Shown: positions 6,870 through 13,060 of the stretch, in pieces | Layout of the letters: each line of letters begins with the position of its first letter | How positions within the stretch are numbered: the first letter of the stretch is position 1 | Origin: Thermococcus sp. | GTDB taxonomy: Archaea > Methanobacteriota_B > Thermococci > Thermococcales > Thermococcaceae | DNA: 13,744 bases | Direction of reading: 5' to 3' | Assembly (NCBI GenBank): GCA_027001105.1 | Contig: JALTMZ010000151.1 | Coordinates: 1 to 13,744 of the forward strand | Notes under the pieces: generated by a model | The model's database searches: none | Seen by the model: the letters and a program-made list of their open reading frames with translations, nothing else | Told to the model about the DNA's origin: nothing | Made by a program: the position numbers and the translations under genes

Positions 6870-9112
6870 AGTTTCACTTCAGTTTCAAAGAGTATGACCC
6901 CAAAGCAGAAGCAGTTTATGGGACAATACTAACTTTGGGAAATGGATACATAGGAATCAGGGGAGAGATAGAGCTTGAACCAACAATTTACGGCACGACC
7001 ATAGCGGGGGTTTATGACTACGCTCCATATTTCTATCGTGAAATTGTAAATGCCCCAAGAGTTATTGGTCTTCAGATCTTCTTCAATGGGGAACCAATTT
7101 CCCTAAGTACCCAGAAAATTCTGAAATATGAGAGAGAACTTAATATTGAAGACGCAACTCTAAAAACTCTGATAGCAATCGAAACTCGAAGTAGAACCCA
7201 CATAGAATATGAGAGCCTAAGAATTGTTCATGGAAAGAGAAAAAACCTGATTCTCTTAAAATTCAAAATTAAAGCCAATGAAGACGGCATGCTGACAATA
7301 ATAAGCCCCATTAAAACCAATGTTGTCAATCCCTCATATCGGAATGAAATAATGGTAAAACACCTGAATGTTATGCAGATGGAGGACAGAGAAAACGAAA
7401 TCTACGCTGAAGTTGAAACCCTCGACGGAAGATACAGAATTGGCATAGCAAGCTCTCTTATCAGTGAAACCAAAGCTAAGAGAGCCGTCATAAAGTCTGC
7501 AGATGGAATTGCCGAGATTTTAACACTTTCCGTTAAGAAAAACAGGACGTATGAGTTCATCAAATACATTACCATACTCTCCTCCAAGACTCCAACCCCC
7601 AATTTAAGAGAAGCTGTTCTGCAGAAACTCCAGATAGCGAAAAACTCGTGTTTTGGCAGGCTTTACGAAGAGCACAGAGGTTACTGGAAAGAAATTTGGA
7701 AAAGAGCGAAGATTGAAATTGAGGGAGATAAAAATGCCGAAAATGGCTTAAATTTCAGCATTTTTCATCTGATCCAATCAATGCCCATAGACAGCAGAAT
7801 TTCTTTAACCGCAAGAGGCATTCACGGCTTTGGATATAGAGGACATGTCTTTTGGGATACCGAGATATATGCTCTACCATTTTTCATGGCAGTTTTTCCT
7901 GAAAAAGCCAGAGAAATGCTGATGTACAGATATAACAATCTAAATGCGGCAAGAGAAAACGCAAAGCTGAATGGATATAACGGAGCCCAGTTTCCTTGGG
8001 AATCCGCTGATGATGGTTATGAAGCAACTCCCTCAGTCATACCTCTTGACATGATGGGTAAAAAAGTTGTCAAAATCTACACAGGGGAAGAAGAGCACCA
8101 TATAACCGCTGACATAGCGTATGCTGTGGAGCTTTACTATAAATTTACTGGTGATGAGGAATTTATGTCCAGATACGGACTCGAGATTATCTTAGAAACA
8201 GCGAGATTCTGGGCAAGCAGAGTTGAGTATGATGAGAAAAAGGGTTATGTTATCAAAAAAGTCATTGGACCAGATGAATACCATGAACATGTGGACAACA
8301 GCTTCTTCACAAACTTAATGGCAAGATACAACCTTCTCTTAGCTGTTAAGTACTTTAAAATTGCCAGGCGTTCCGGTGGGGAATGGGCCAAAACGTTAAA
8401 GAGAATCAATATAACTGAGGAAGAGGTGCAAAGATGGCTTGAAATCGCAGAGAAAATTTACATACCAAGACAGGAAAATGGCGTCTTTGAGGAGTTCGAT
8501 GGTTACTTTAAGTTAATTGACCACATTCTTGATCCTTATGGACTTGGAGAAAAGAGACTTCCTGAAGAGATAAGAAGGAACTTAAGGAAAACAAAAATAA
8601 TAAAACAAGCTGACGTGATAGCGGCCCAGTACCTCCTTAAAGATCAATTTGATCTGGAAACAATAAGGAAGAACTTCGACTACTACATAATTAGAACAAC
8701 CCATGCCTCATCACTTTCTATGCCACCATACGCTATAGTTGCTTCTTGGCTCGATTACGAAGACTTAGCCTATGACTACTTCATGAAATGTGCCTTCATA
8801 GATCTACACAATCTCTACGGCAATACCCAAGATGGATTCCACTTAGCAACGGCAGGAGGAGTATGGCAGATAATGTTTAGGGGTTTCTGCGGCATAAATA
8901 TAAATGACGAAGGAGTAGAAATTAATCCAAAGCTCCCAAAGAAGTGGAAAGCCGTGAGACTAAGATTCTTCTTCAAAAGAGCACTTCTGAGCTTGGAGGT
9001 CAGAAAAGATTCTGTACGGGTAAAACTCCTTGAGGGTAGAGAAGTTAAGATGCGAGCCTTTGGTAGAGATGCAGTAGTAAAACGCGGAAAGGAGATAATC
9101 CTTCGTAAGTAA
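6866..9112 (+). CDS. GH65 disaccharide phosphorylase (trehalose/kojibiose/maltose/nigerose class)
   Basis: Predicted cytoplasmic inverting phosphorylase that cleaves an alpha-linked glucose disaccharide with phosphate to beta-glucose 1-phosphate and glucose. Length, 748 residues, is usual for GH65. Residues about 1-260 form the N-terminal beta-sandwich. The (alpha/alpha)6 barrel follows, with FWDTEIYALPFF and YRYNNLNAARENA (about 328-365), FPWESADDG, and VIGPDEYHEHVDN with likely general acid E471. Then come KQADVIAAQYLL (about 580), the phosphate-site motif THASSLSMPPYA (about 611) and GNTQDGFHLATAGGVWQ (about 652). A C-terminal beta-sheet domain ends the protein. Start is GTG 6866, overlapping the mutase stop (GTGA) with GGAGG 8 bp upstream. 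Linkage specificity (trehalose, kojibiose, nigerose, maltose) cannot be read from motifs alone; a GH65 hydrolase is unlikely next to a beta-phosphoglucomutase. GH65 enzymes are, to my knowledge, uncommon in archaea, so transfer from bacteria is possible. Confidence 0.92.
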   Translation: MKFHFSFKEYDPKAEAVYGTILTLGNGYIGIRGEIELEPTIYGTTIAGVYDYAPYFYREIVNAPRVIGLQIFFNGEPISLSTQKILKYERELNIEDATLKTLIAIETRSRTHIEYESLRIVHGKRKNLILLKFKIKANEDGMLTIISPIKTNVVNPSYRNEIMVKHLNVMQMEDRENEIYAEVETLDGRYRIGIASSLISETKAKRAVIKSADGIAEILTLSVKKNRTYEFIKYITILSSKTPTPNLREAVLQKLQIAKNSCFGRLYEEHRGYWKEIWKRAKIEIEGDKNAENGLNFSIFHLIQSMPIDSRISLTARGIHGFGYRGHVFWDTEIYALPFFMAVFPEKAREMLMYRYNNLNAARENAKLNGYNGAQFPWESADDGYEATPSVIPLDMMGKKVVKIYTGEEEHHITADIAYAVELYYKFTGDEEFMSRYGLEIILETARFWASRVEYDEKKGYVIKKVIGPDEYHEHVDNSFFTNLMARYNLLLAVKYFKIARRSGGEWAKTLKRINITEEEVQRWLEIAEKIYIPRQENGVFEEFDGYFKLIDHILDPYGLGEKRLPEEIRRNLRKTKIIKQADVIAAQYLLKDQFDLETIRKNFDYYIIRTTHASSLSMPPYAIVASWLDYEDLAYDYFMKCAFIDLHNLYGNTQDGFHLATAGGVWQIMFRGFCGININDEGVEINPKLPKKWKAVRLRFFFKRALLSLEVRKDSVRVKLLEGREVKMRAFGRDAVVKRGKEIILRK

Positions 9113-9113
9113 C

Positions 9114-9134
9114 TCATTTTATTTATTCTTTTTT
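9114..9134 (+). terminator. Oligo-T terminator after GH65
   Basis: A T-rich run (CTCATTTTATTTATTC followed by TTTTTT) starts one base after the GH65 stop codon. Archaeal RNA polymerase terminates at such tracts without a hairpin. It separates the regulator-pgm-GH65 operon from the following gene. Confidence 0.6.
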
Positions 9135-9140
9135 GAAAAC

Positions 9141-9167
9141 GAAAATTATAAAACTTCACACTTGAAG
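9141..9167 (+). promoter_or_regulatory. Promoter of the GDE-like gene, with a small inverted repeat
   Basis: CGAAAA (BRE) runs into TTATAAAA (9146-9153), one of the best archaeal promoter matches in the window. Transcription should start near 9175. Directly downstream is CTTCA-CACT-TGAAG (9154-9167), an inverted repeat between TATA and start site where a repressor could sit. The repeat does not resemble the palindromes of the divergent region. Confidence 0.6.
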
Positions 9168-9200
9168 GATCAGATAACACAAGTCATGGACGGTGTGTTG

Positions 9201-11144
9201 ATGTCCAAAGTGACATTGGCATTCAATGGAGCATTCGTTCTCTCAGATGAAAAAGGCGATATGAACAAGCACTATCACGGCTTCTATGCTTTTGATACAA
9301 GGTTTGTAAAAAACATATCTCTGGAAATCGGCAAAGAGATGTTTCTAGGACATGTTGAGCACGATAACATGACTTCAATATCACACATACTCATAGGAGG
9401 CTCGGTAATCCTACTGAGAAAACGTGAGTTGCTGAATAACTGGGGATACAGAGAAGAGCTGACCTTCTACAATATGTCCAAGGAACCAGCAAAAATAATC
9501 CCAAAATATTTCTTCGAAGTTTGCTTTGAGGACATATTTGAGGTCAGGGGAAGTCACAAACCAATTGAGAGAAGAATAATTAAAGAACAGACTCCAAACG
9601 GGATTAGATATACTTACATTGGTGTTGATAAAACAAAGAGAGAGCTCGAAATTAAAGCTGAGGGATTTCGATTTGAGAGCAATTATCTCACGTCGGAGAT
9701 TTCTCTAAGACCTTTGGAAAAAAAGGTAATCAGTGTCGAATTTTCTCCTAAGATTCACATAAAAAGTGCACCATTTCTAATCAGGAATGTCTTCAACTTC
9801 AAATTTGAGCAGAGAGTTGTCACAAACAACATTGAGGTGAACAACATATTCAAGACTTCGCTGAGAGATTTGGCTTCTCTAACAGTATTGACAAATCACG
9901 GGCTAACCGTTTTTGCTGGAATCCCGTATTTCATGTGCCTCTTTGGCAGGGATAGCATAATAACATCCTTATTCCTTCTGCCATACTTCCCGGAATACGC
10001 TAAAGGAACCTTGAAAATCCTATCAAAACTCCAAGGAAGAAAATTTGACAAAAAAACACTTGAAGAACCCGGGAAAATTCCTCACGAATACAGACTTGGA
10101 GAGCTCTCTCAAGCAAGCTTAATGCCTTTTGCTCCATATTACGGAACAGTGGATTCTACTCCCCTGTATCTGATCTTAGCAGGGGAATACGTTAGATGGA
10201 CAAAAGATTACAACACAGTGAAAGAACTTAAAGACACCCTAAACAAGGCACTTGAATGGATTTTTATGAAGCTTGAAGAGGGGGATGGGTATGTAAGGTA
10301 TTCGCTGGCTTCCCCCTATGTTCAAATGAACCAAGGATGGAAAGACTCAAAAGAAGGGGTTCCAGATGAGCACGGAGAACCTACAAAACCGCCAATTGCA
10401 TTAGTTGAAGTTCAGGGTTATGTGTATAAAGCCCTATTGGACATGGCGAGACTTTCAGATATCTTAGAGTTTGAAGAATCGACCCTGAGGGAGGAAGCTA
10501 AAAAGCTAAGAAGGAAGTTTAATAGGGATTTCTGGATGGAGAAAGAGAAATTTTATGCAATTGCTCTAAATGACAACAACAAGCCTTCAAAAGTAATTTC
10601 CTCCAATCCTGGTCACTTGCTCTTCACAGGCATCGCAGAGCATGAAAAGGAAGTTGCCGAAAGGTTGTTCAAAAAAGACATGTTTTCAGGGTGGGGAATC
10701 AGAACTCTAAGCTCAAAAGAAAAAGCATATAATCCTTTCAGCTACCATAACGGCAGCGTTTGGGCACATGATAATGCCCTTATTGCATTGGGATTAGCGA
10801 AAATTAGAGAAACTGAAAAAGCAGCTTTTCTGGCTGATAAATTTCTGAAAGCTGCGAATTTGATGAACTATCAGTTGCCAGAACTTTTTAGCGGAGTTGA
10901 AAGTGATATCCCAATCCCTATTCCACGGGCAAATGTTCCTCAGGCATGGAGTGCTGCAAGCCCCTTTGCATTCTTAACAGCCATACTCGGACTTACTCCA
11001 GAGGGAATATCAGCAGATCCACAGCTCCCAAAGGATCTTGAAAGAGTAGAAATAAAGACGATAACCATTGGAGGAACAAAATACAGGATAACCATTGAAA
11101 AGAAAGGCGAACAGATCAAAGTTGATATAAACAAAAGCCATTAA
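9201..11144 (+). CDS. Amylo-alpha-1,6-glucosidase (glycogen debranching)-like glycoside hydrolase
   Basis: Probably a cytoplasmic alpha-glucan or glucoside hydrolase. The protein has an N-terminal GDE_N-type beta domain (about 1-210, opening with NGAFVLSDEKGDM and YHGFYAFDTRF) and a GDE_C-type (alpha/alpha)6 barrel. Barrel motifs include LFGRDSIITSLFLLP (about 247), GKIPHEYRLGEL (about 291), VDSTPL, NQGWKDSKEG (about 377), IALVEVQGYVYKAL (about 400), SGWGIRTLSS (about 496) and YHNGSVWAHDN (about 515). No signal peptide is seen. I prefer ATG 9201 (647 residues): GGTG lies 5 bp upstream, and the promoter predicts a transcript starting near 9175, which rules out the TTG at 9162. ATG 9186 remains possible. 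Relatives with this architecture include debranching enzymes and enzymes acting on small glucosides, so the substrate is open. It has its own promoter but adjoins the sugar cluster. Confidence 0.82.
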   Translation: MSKVTLAFNGAFVLSDEKGDMNKHYHGFYAFDTRFVKNISLEIGKEMFLGHVEHDNMTSISHILIGGSVILLRKRELLNNWGYREELTFYNMSKEPAKIIPKYFFEVCFEDIFEVRGSHKPIERRIIKEQTPNGIRYTYIGVDKTKRELEIKAEGFRFESNYLTSEISLRPLEKKVISVEFSPKIHIKSAPFLIRNVFNFKFEQRVVTNNIEVNNIFKTSLRDLASLTVLTNHGLTVFAGIPYFMCLFGRDSIITSLFLLPYFPEYAKGTLKILSKLQGRKFDKKTLEEPGKIPHEYRLGELSQASLMPFAPYYGTVDSTPLYLILAGEYVRWTKDYNTVKELKDTLNKALEWIFMKLEEGDGYVRYSLASPYVQMNQGWKDSKEGVPDEHGEPTKPPIALVEVQGYVYKALLDMARLSDILEFEESTLREEAKKLRRKFNRDFWMEKEKFYAIALNDNNKPSKVISSNPGHLLFTGIAEHEKEVAERLFKKDMFSGWGIRTLSSKEKAYNPFSYHNGSVWAHDNALIALGLAKIRETEKAAFLADKFLKAANLMNYQLPELFSGVESDIPIPIPRANVPQAWSAASPFAFLTAILGLTPEGISADPQLPKDLERVEIKTITIGGTKYRITIEKKGEQIKVDINKSH

Positions 11145-11146
11145 AG

Positions 11147-11202
11147 GGCTCAGAGGGTGTTCACGTCATCATTACTCAGCATGCTTGCTATTCGTCATCG
11201 CC
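11147..11202 (-). ncRNA. Candidate box C/D guide sRNA
   Basis: Read on the minus strand, this 56-nt stretch has all four boxes in order: C-like GCGATGA (11201-11195), D' CTGA (11179-11176), C' ATGATGA (11172-11166) and D CTGA (11153-11150). Spacers are 15, 3 and 12 nt. The ends pair as GGC/GCC, closing a terminal K-turn suited to L7Ae. Such RNAs, with fibrillarin and Nop5, direct 2'-O-methylation of rRNA or tRNA opposite the fifth nucleotide upstream of D or D'. By that rule the D guide targets the U in AGGGUGUUCACG and the D' guide the C at position 5 of CAUGCUUGCUAUUCG. I could not identify the target RNAs. A TATA box is centred 26 bp upstream of the 5' end. The 3' end lies 2 bp from the stop codon of the convergent GDE gene. 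The C box differs from RUGAUGA at one position. Confidence 0.7.
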
Positions 11203-11223
11203 TACTTCTATTATTTTCTCTGG

Positions 11224-11239
11224 CTTTTAAAGTTAAGTG
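11224..11239 (-). promoter_or_regulatory. Promoter of the minus-strand C/D sRNA
   Basis: On the minus strand CACTTAA is followed by the TATA-like CTTTAAAAG (plus-strand 11224-11232, centre near 11228). Its predicted start site, about 26 bp on, falls at 11202, exactly the first base of the GGC that closes the sRNA terminal stem. Confidence 0.5.
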
Positions 11240-11317
11240 TCTTCTGATAAATGCTGAAGCAAACATAAAAACCGTCATCGTCTTTCTACTTTCCATTATT
11301 TAATACTGCGGGAGAGG

Positions 11318-11328
11318 TAAGCTTTTAT
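11318..11328 (+). promoter_or_regulatory. Promoter of the alanine aminotransferase gene
   Basis: GTAAG followed by CTTTTATGA forms a plausible TATA box centred near 11324. A start site near 11350 would give a leader of about 25 nt containing GGTGAT ahead of ATG 11375. An upstream in-frame ATG at 11327 would lie inside the TATA box and is therefore not a credible start. Confidence 0.45.
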
Positions 11329-11374
11329 GATAGAATGCTCAACTAATTATGAAAGCAGTTTGTTGGTGATTGAC

Positions 11375-12571
11375 ATGATTCATGCATCTAAAAGGGCTAT
11401 GGGAATCGAATATGCGATTAGAGATGTTGTTCTACCCGCCAGAGAACTTGAAAAGCAAGGCATAAAAATAATCAAGCTCAACATCGGCGACCCAGTTAAA
11501 TTCGACTTTCAGCCACCAAAGCACATGAAAGAGGCATACTGTAAAGCTATCATGGAAGGGCACAACTACTATGGAGAGAGTGAAGGTGACATAGAGCTCA
11601 GAAAGGCAATAGTAGAAAGAGAAAAGAAGAAAAATGGCGTTGATATAACTGTGGATGATGTAATGGTAACAGCGGCAGTTACAGAGGCGTTACAGTTCGT
11701 CTTTGGTGCTCTTGTTGAGCCAGGAGATGAAGTTTTAATTCCAGGGCCGAGCTACCCACCCTATGTTGCCCTTGTAAAGTTTTACGATGGAGTTCCAAAA
11801 GCTTACCTTGGGATTGAAGAAGAAGGCTGGCAGCCAGACATAGATGACATGAGGAAGAAGATAAGTGAAAAAACAAAAGCTATAGCAGTTATAAATCCAA
11901 ATAACCCAACTGGGGCTTTGTATGACAAAAAGACACTCAAAGAGATTCTTGACTTAGCTGGGGAATATGACATTCCCGTTATCAGCGATGAAATTTATGA
12001 TTTAATGACCTATGAAGGGAAGCACGTTTCTCCGGGCTCATTGACAAAAGATGTTCCAGTAATTGTAATGAACGGCCTCTCAAAGGTTTACTTTGCAACA
12101 GGGTGGAGATTGGGATACATGTATTTCGTTGATCCGGAAGATAAGCTTGCTGAAGTAAGAGAGGCAATAGGAAAGCTCGCAAGAGTAAGGCTCTGTCCAA
12201 ACACACCAGCCCAAAAAGCCGCCATTGCTGGTCTCACAGGTCCAATGGATTACCTTGAGGAATACATGAAAAAGCTCAAAGAGAGGAGGGACTATATCTA
12301 CAAGAGGCTGAACGAAATTCCTGGTTTGAGTACCCAAAAGCCAGAAGGAGCGTTTTACATCTTCCCACGCATTGAAGAGAGGAGCAAGTGGAAGAGCGAC
12401 AAGGAGTTCGTTCTTGATGTTCTCAGAAACGCTCACATCTTAGTGGTTCACGGCTCAGGATTCGGAGAAGGTGGAGAGTGGCACTTCAGAGCTGTCTTCC
12501 TGCCGCCAGTCGAAATCCTTGAGCAGGCTATGAACAACTTAGAAAAATTCATGAAAGAAAGGCTCGGCTGA
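11375..12571 (+). CDS. Alanine aminotransferase (PLP-dependent, class I)
   Basis: Pyridoxal-phosphate enzyme exchanging the amino group between glutamate/2-oxoglutarate and pyruvate/alanine. In fermenting Thermococcales it makes alanine as an electron sink. The sequence from MIHASKRAMGIEYAIRD onward is almost collinear with the Pyrococcus alanine aminotransferase as I remember it: KLNIGDPVKFDFQPP, EGHNYYGESEGDIELR, AVTEALQFVFGAL, INPNNPTGALYD and SDEIYDLM. The Schiff-base lysine is K237 in NGLSKVYFATGWRLGY, and the substrate-carboxylate arginine is in GEWHFRAVFLPP. ATG 11375 (398 residues) is chosen because GGTGAT sits just upstream and the family starts MIxASKRA; the 16 extra codons from 11327 have no family resemblance. 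It is a single-gene unit followed by a T-rich tract, with no evident link to the sugar cluster except through pyruvate. Confidence 0.95.
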   Translation: MIHASKRAMGIEYAIRDVVLPARELEKQGIKIIKLNIGDPVKFDFQPPKHMKEAYCKAIMEGHNYYGESEGDIELRKAIVEREKKKNGVDITVDDVMVTAAVTEALQFVFGALVEPGDEVLIPGPSYPPYVALVKFYDGVPKAYLGIEEEGWQPDIDDMRKKISEKTKAIAVINPNNPTGALYDKKTLKEILDLAGEYDIPVISDEIYDLMTYEGKHVSPGSLTKDVPVIVMNGLSKVYFATGWRLGYMYFVDPEDKLAEVREAIGKLARVRLCPNTPAQKAAIAGLTGPMDYLEEYMKKLKERRDYIYKRLNEIPGLSTQKPEGAFYIFPRIEERSKWKSDKEFVLDVLRNAHILVVHGSGFGEGGEWHFRAVFLPPVEILEQAMNNLEKFMKERLG

Positions 12572-12587
12572 TTTTTTCTTCTTTTTA
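12572..12587 (+). terminator. Oligo-T terminator after alanine aminotransferase
   Basis: ATTTTTTCTTCTTTTTAT begins at the stop codon and runs into the 3' end of the convergent small gene. T-rich tracts like this terminate archaeal RNA polymerase on the plus strand. No equivalent T-run is seen for the minus-strand gene. Confidence 0.6.
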
Positions 12588-12788
12588 TCCTCCCGAAACC
12601 ACCGGAATAACCTCAACATAATCGCCGTCTTTAATTGGATCATCCTCCAAAGCGACTTTTCCATTCACCTTTGCTATCGCACTCTCTGTGTTAAATCCAA
12701 CAGCCCTCAAAACATCAGCAACTCTCATGCCCTTCTGCCATTCAATCTCCTTCTCGATTTTTCTTCCAATGACCCTAACCCTTATCAT
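12585..12788 (-). CDS. Ubiquitin-fold ThiS/MoaD/SAMP-like protein ending in Gly-Gly
   Basis: A small beta-grasp protein of 67 residues ending VIPVVSGG. The C-terminal Gly-Gly is the part that E1-like enzymes adenylate, either to carry sulfur (molybdopterin, thiazole, tRNA thiolation) or to be conjugated to proteins as archaeal SAMPs. The order of elements fits: MIRVRVIGRKIEKEIEW (strands 1-2), MRVADVLRAVGF (helix), AIAKVNGKV (strand) and DDPIKDGDYVEVIPVV. No partner genes (MoaE, ThiF/UbaA) lie nearby, so its pathway cannot be told. I choose ATG 12788 because GGTGAT lies at the correct spacing; the ATG at 12794 and GTG at 12797 fall on or in that ribosome-binding site. It is convergent with the aminotransferase gene. 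Confidence 0.85.
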   Translation of the reverse strand: MIRVRVIGRKIEKEIEWQKGMRVADVLRAVGFNTESAIAKVNGKVALEDDPIKDGDYVEVIPVVSGG

Positions 12789-12819
12789 CCCCATCACCAG
12801 ATGAGCGTTGAAGTTTAGG

Positions 12820-12827
12820 TTTATAAA
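12820..12827. promoter_or_regulatory. Symmetric TATA box shared by the SAMP-like gene and the plus-strand sRNA
   Basis: TTTATAAA is its own reverse complement. Going plus, a start site 26 bp from its centre falls at 12849-12850, the 5' end of the candidate sRNA. Going minus, the same rule puts a start site near 12798, about 10 nt ahead of ATG 12788. The minus side has the better BRE (CAGAAA). One TATA box could therefore serve both directions. Confidence 0.45.
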
Positions 12828-12848
12828 TTTCTGGGAAAATTAATTATT

Positions 12849-12904
12849 GCCGATGAGGAGAAGGCCCGGCACCGAAAGGTGATGAGGGCCATCACTTCCG
12901 AGGC
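12849..12904 (+). ncRNA. Candidate C/D-like K-turn sRNA with CCGA boxes
   Basis: This 56-nt, GC-rich segment carries C-like CCGATGA (12850-12856), D'-like CCGA (12872-12875), C' GTGATGA (12879-12885) and D-like CCGA (12898-12901), with spacers of 15, 3 and 12 nt and GCC/GGC ends. Both D boxes read CCGA instead of CTGA, and both C boxes are followed by GG, so GG/CC can pair around tandem GA steps. The ends give a near-ideal K-turn: GCC, 3-nt bulge GAU, GA, GG against CC, GA, GGC. A TATA box lies 26 bp upstream. An alternative hairpin fold exists (GGCCC/GGGCC with CACC-GAAA-GGTG on top), and part of the guide pairs with the C' box, so a different structured RNA is possible. The first bases also recall the fluoride-riboswitch motif GAUGAGG, but no matching gene follows. 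I could not name a target. Confidence 0.5.
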
Positions 12905-12907
12905 TTA

Positions 12908-12926
12908 CCGAAAGCTTTTTAATTTA
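12908..12926 (+). promoter_or_regulatory. Promoter of tRNA-Leu and L40e
   Basis: CCGAAAG (BRE) followed by CTTTTTAATTTA (TATA, centre about 12919-12921) places the start site at 12945-12947, just ahead of the tRNA 5' end at 12948. It directly follows the candidate sRNA. The GCTT/AAGC hairpin with a T-run that can be drawn here looks more like this promoter than a terminator. Confidence 0.6.
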
Positions 12927-12947
12927 CCCTCTCATCTTAGTGAATGA

Positions 12948-13035
12948 GCGGGGGTGCCCGAGCCTGGCCAAAGGGGGCGGACTTAAGATCCGCTGCCGGA
13001 GGGCTGCGCGGGTTCGAATCCCGTCCCCCGCACCA
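12948..13035 (+). tRNA. tRNA-Leu (anticodon UAA), CCA encoded
   Basis: A complete cloverleaf can be drawn. The acceptor stem GCGGGGG pairs with CCCCCGC, followed by discriminator A and a genome-encoded CCA (13033-13035). The D stem is CCC/GGG, and the anticodon stem GCGGA/TCCGC carries the loop CTTAAGA (anticodon TAA). A class II variable arm has GCC/GGC pairs around GGAG, and the T arm reads GCGGG-TTCGAAT-CCCGT. The long variable arm and anticodon identify leucine, reading UUA. No intron interrupts the anticodon loop. Only 25 nt separate it from the L40e start codon. Confidence 0.95.
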
Positions 13036-13060
13036 TCATCAAGATCATGGAGGGATTATC

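Noticed and set aside
11246..11282. A possible second, degenerate minus-strand C/D sRNA (CGATGACG repeated about 80 bp from the real C box, again near a TATA-like stretch).
   Set aside because: At the expected spacing the D', C' and D positions read CTTC, ATTTATC and ACTT, so no boxes are preserved. The similarity is limited to a short stretch around the C motif.
12849..12904. Fluoride (crcB) riboswitch.
   Set aside because: GAUGAGG and UGAUGAGGGCC with a possible pseudoknot recall it, but the linker is too short, and the next genes are a tRNA with its own promoter and L40e, not a fluoride exporter.
12904..12920. Intrinsic terminator (GCTT/AAGC hairpin plus T-run).
   Set aside because: The same bases form a well-placed BRE/TATA for the tRNA gene, and archaea do not rely on hairpins to terminate.
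12944..13060. A longer L40e reading frame of 91 residues starting before the tRNA.
   Set aside because: The extra part is translated tRNA sequence; ATG 13061 has a strong ribosome-binding site and matches the family N-terminus.
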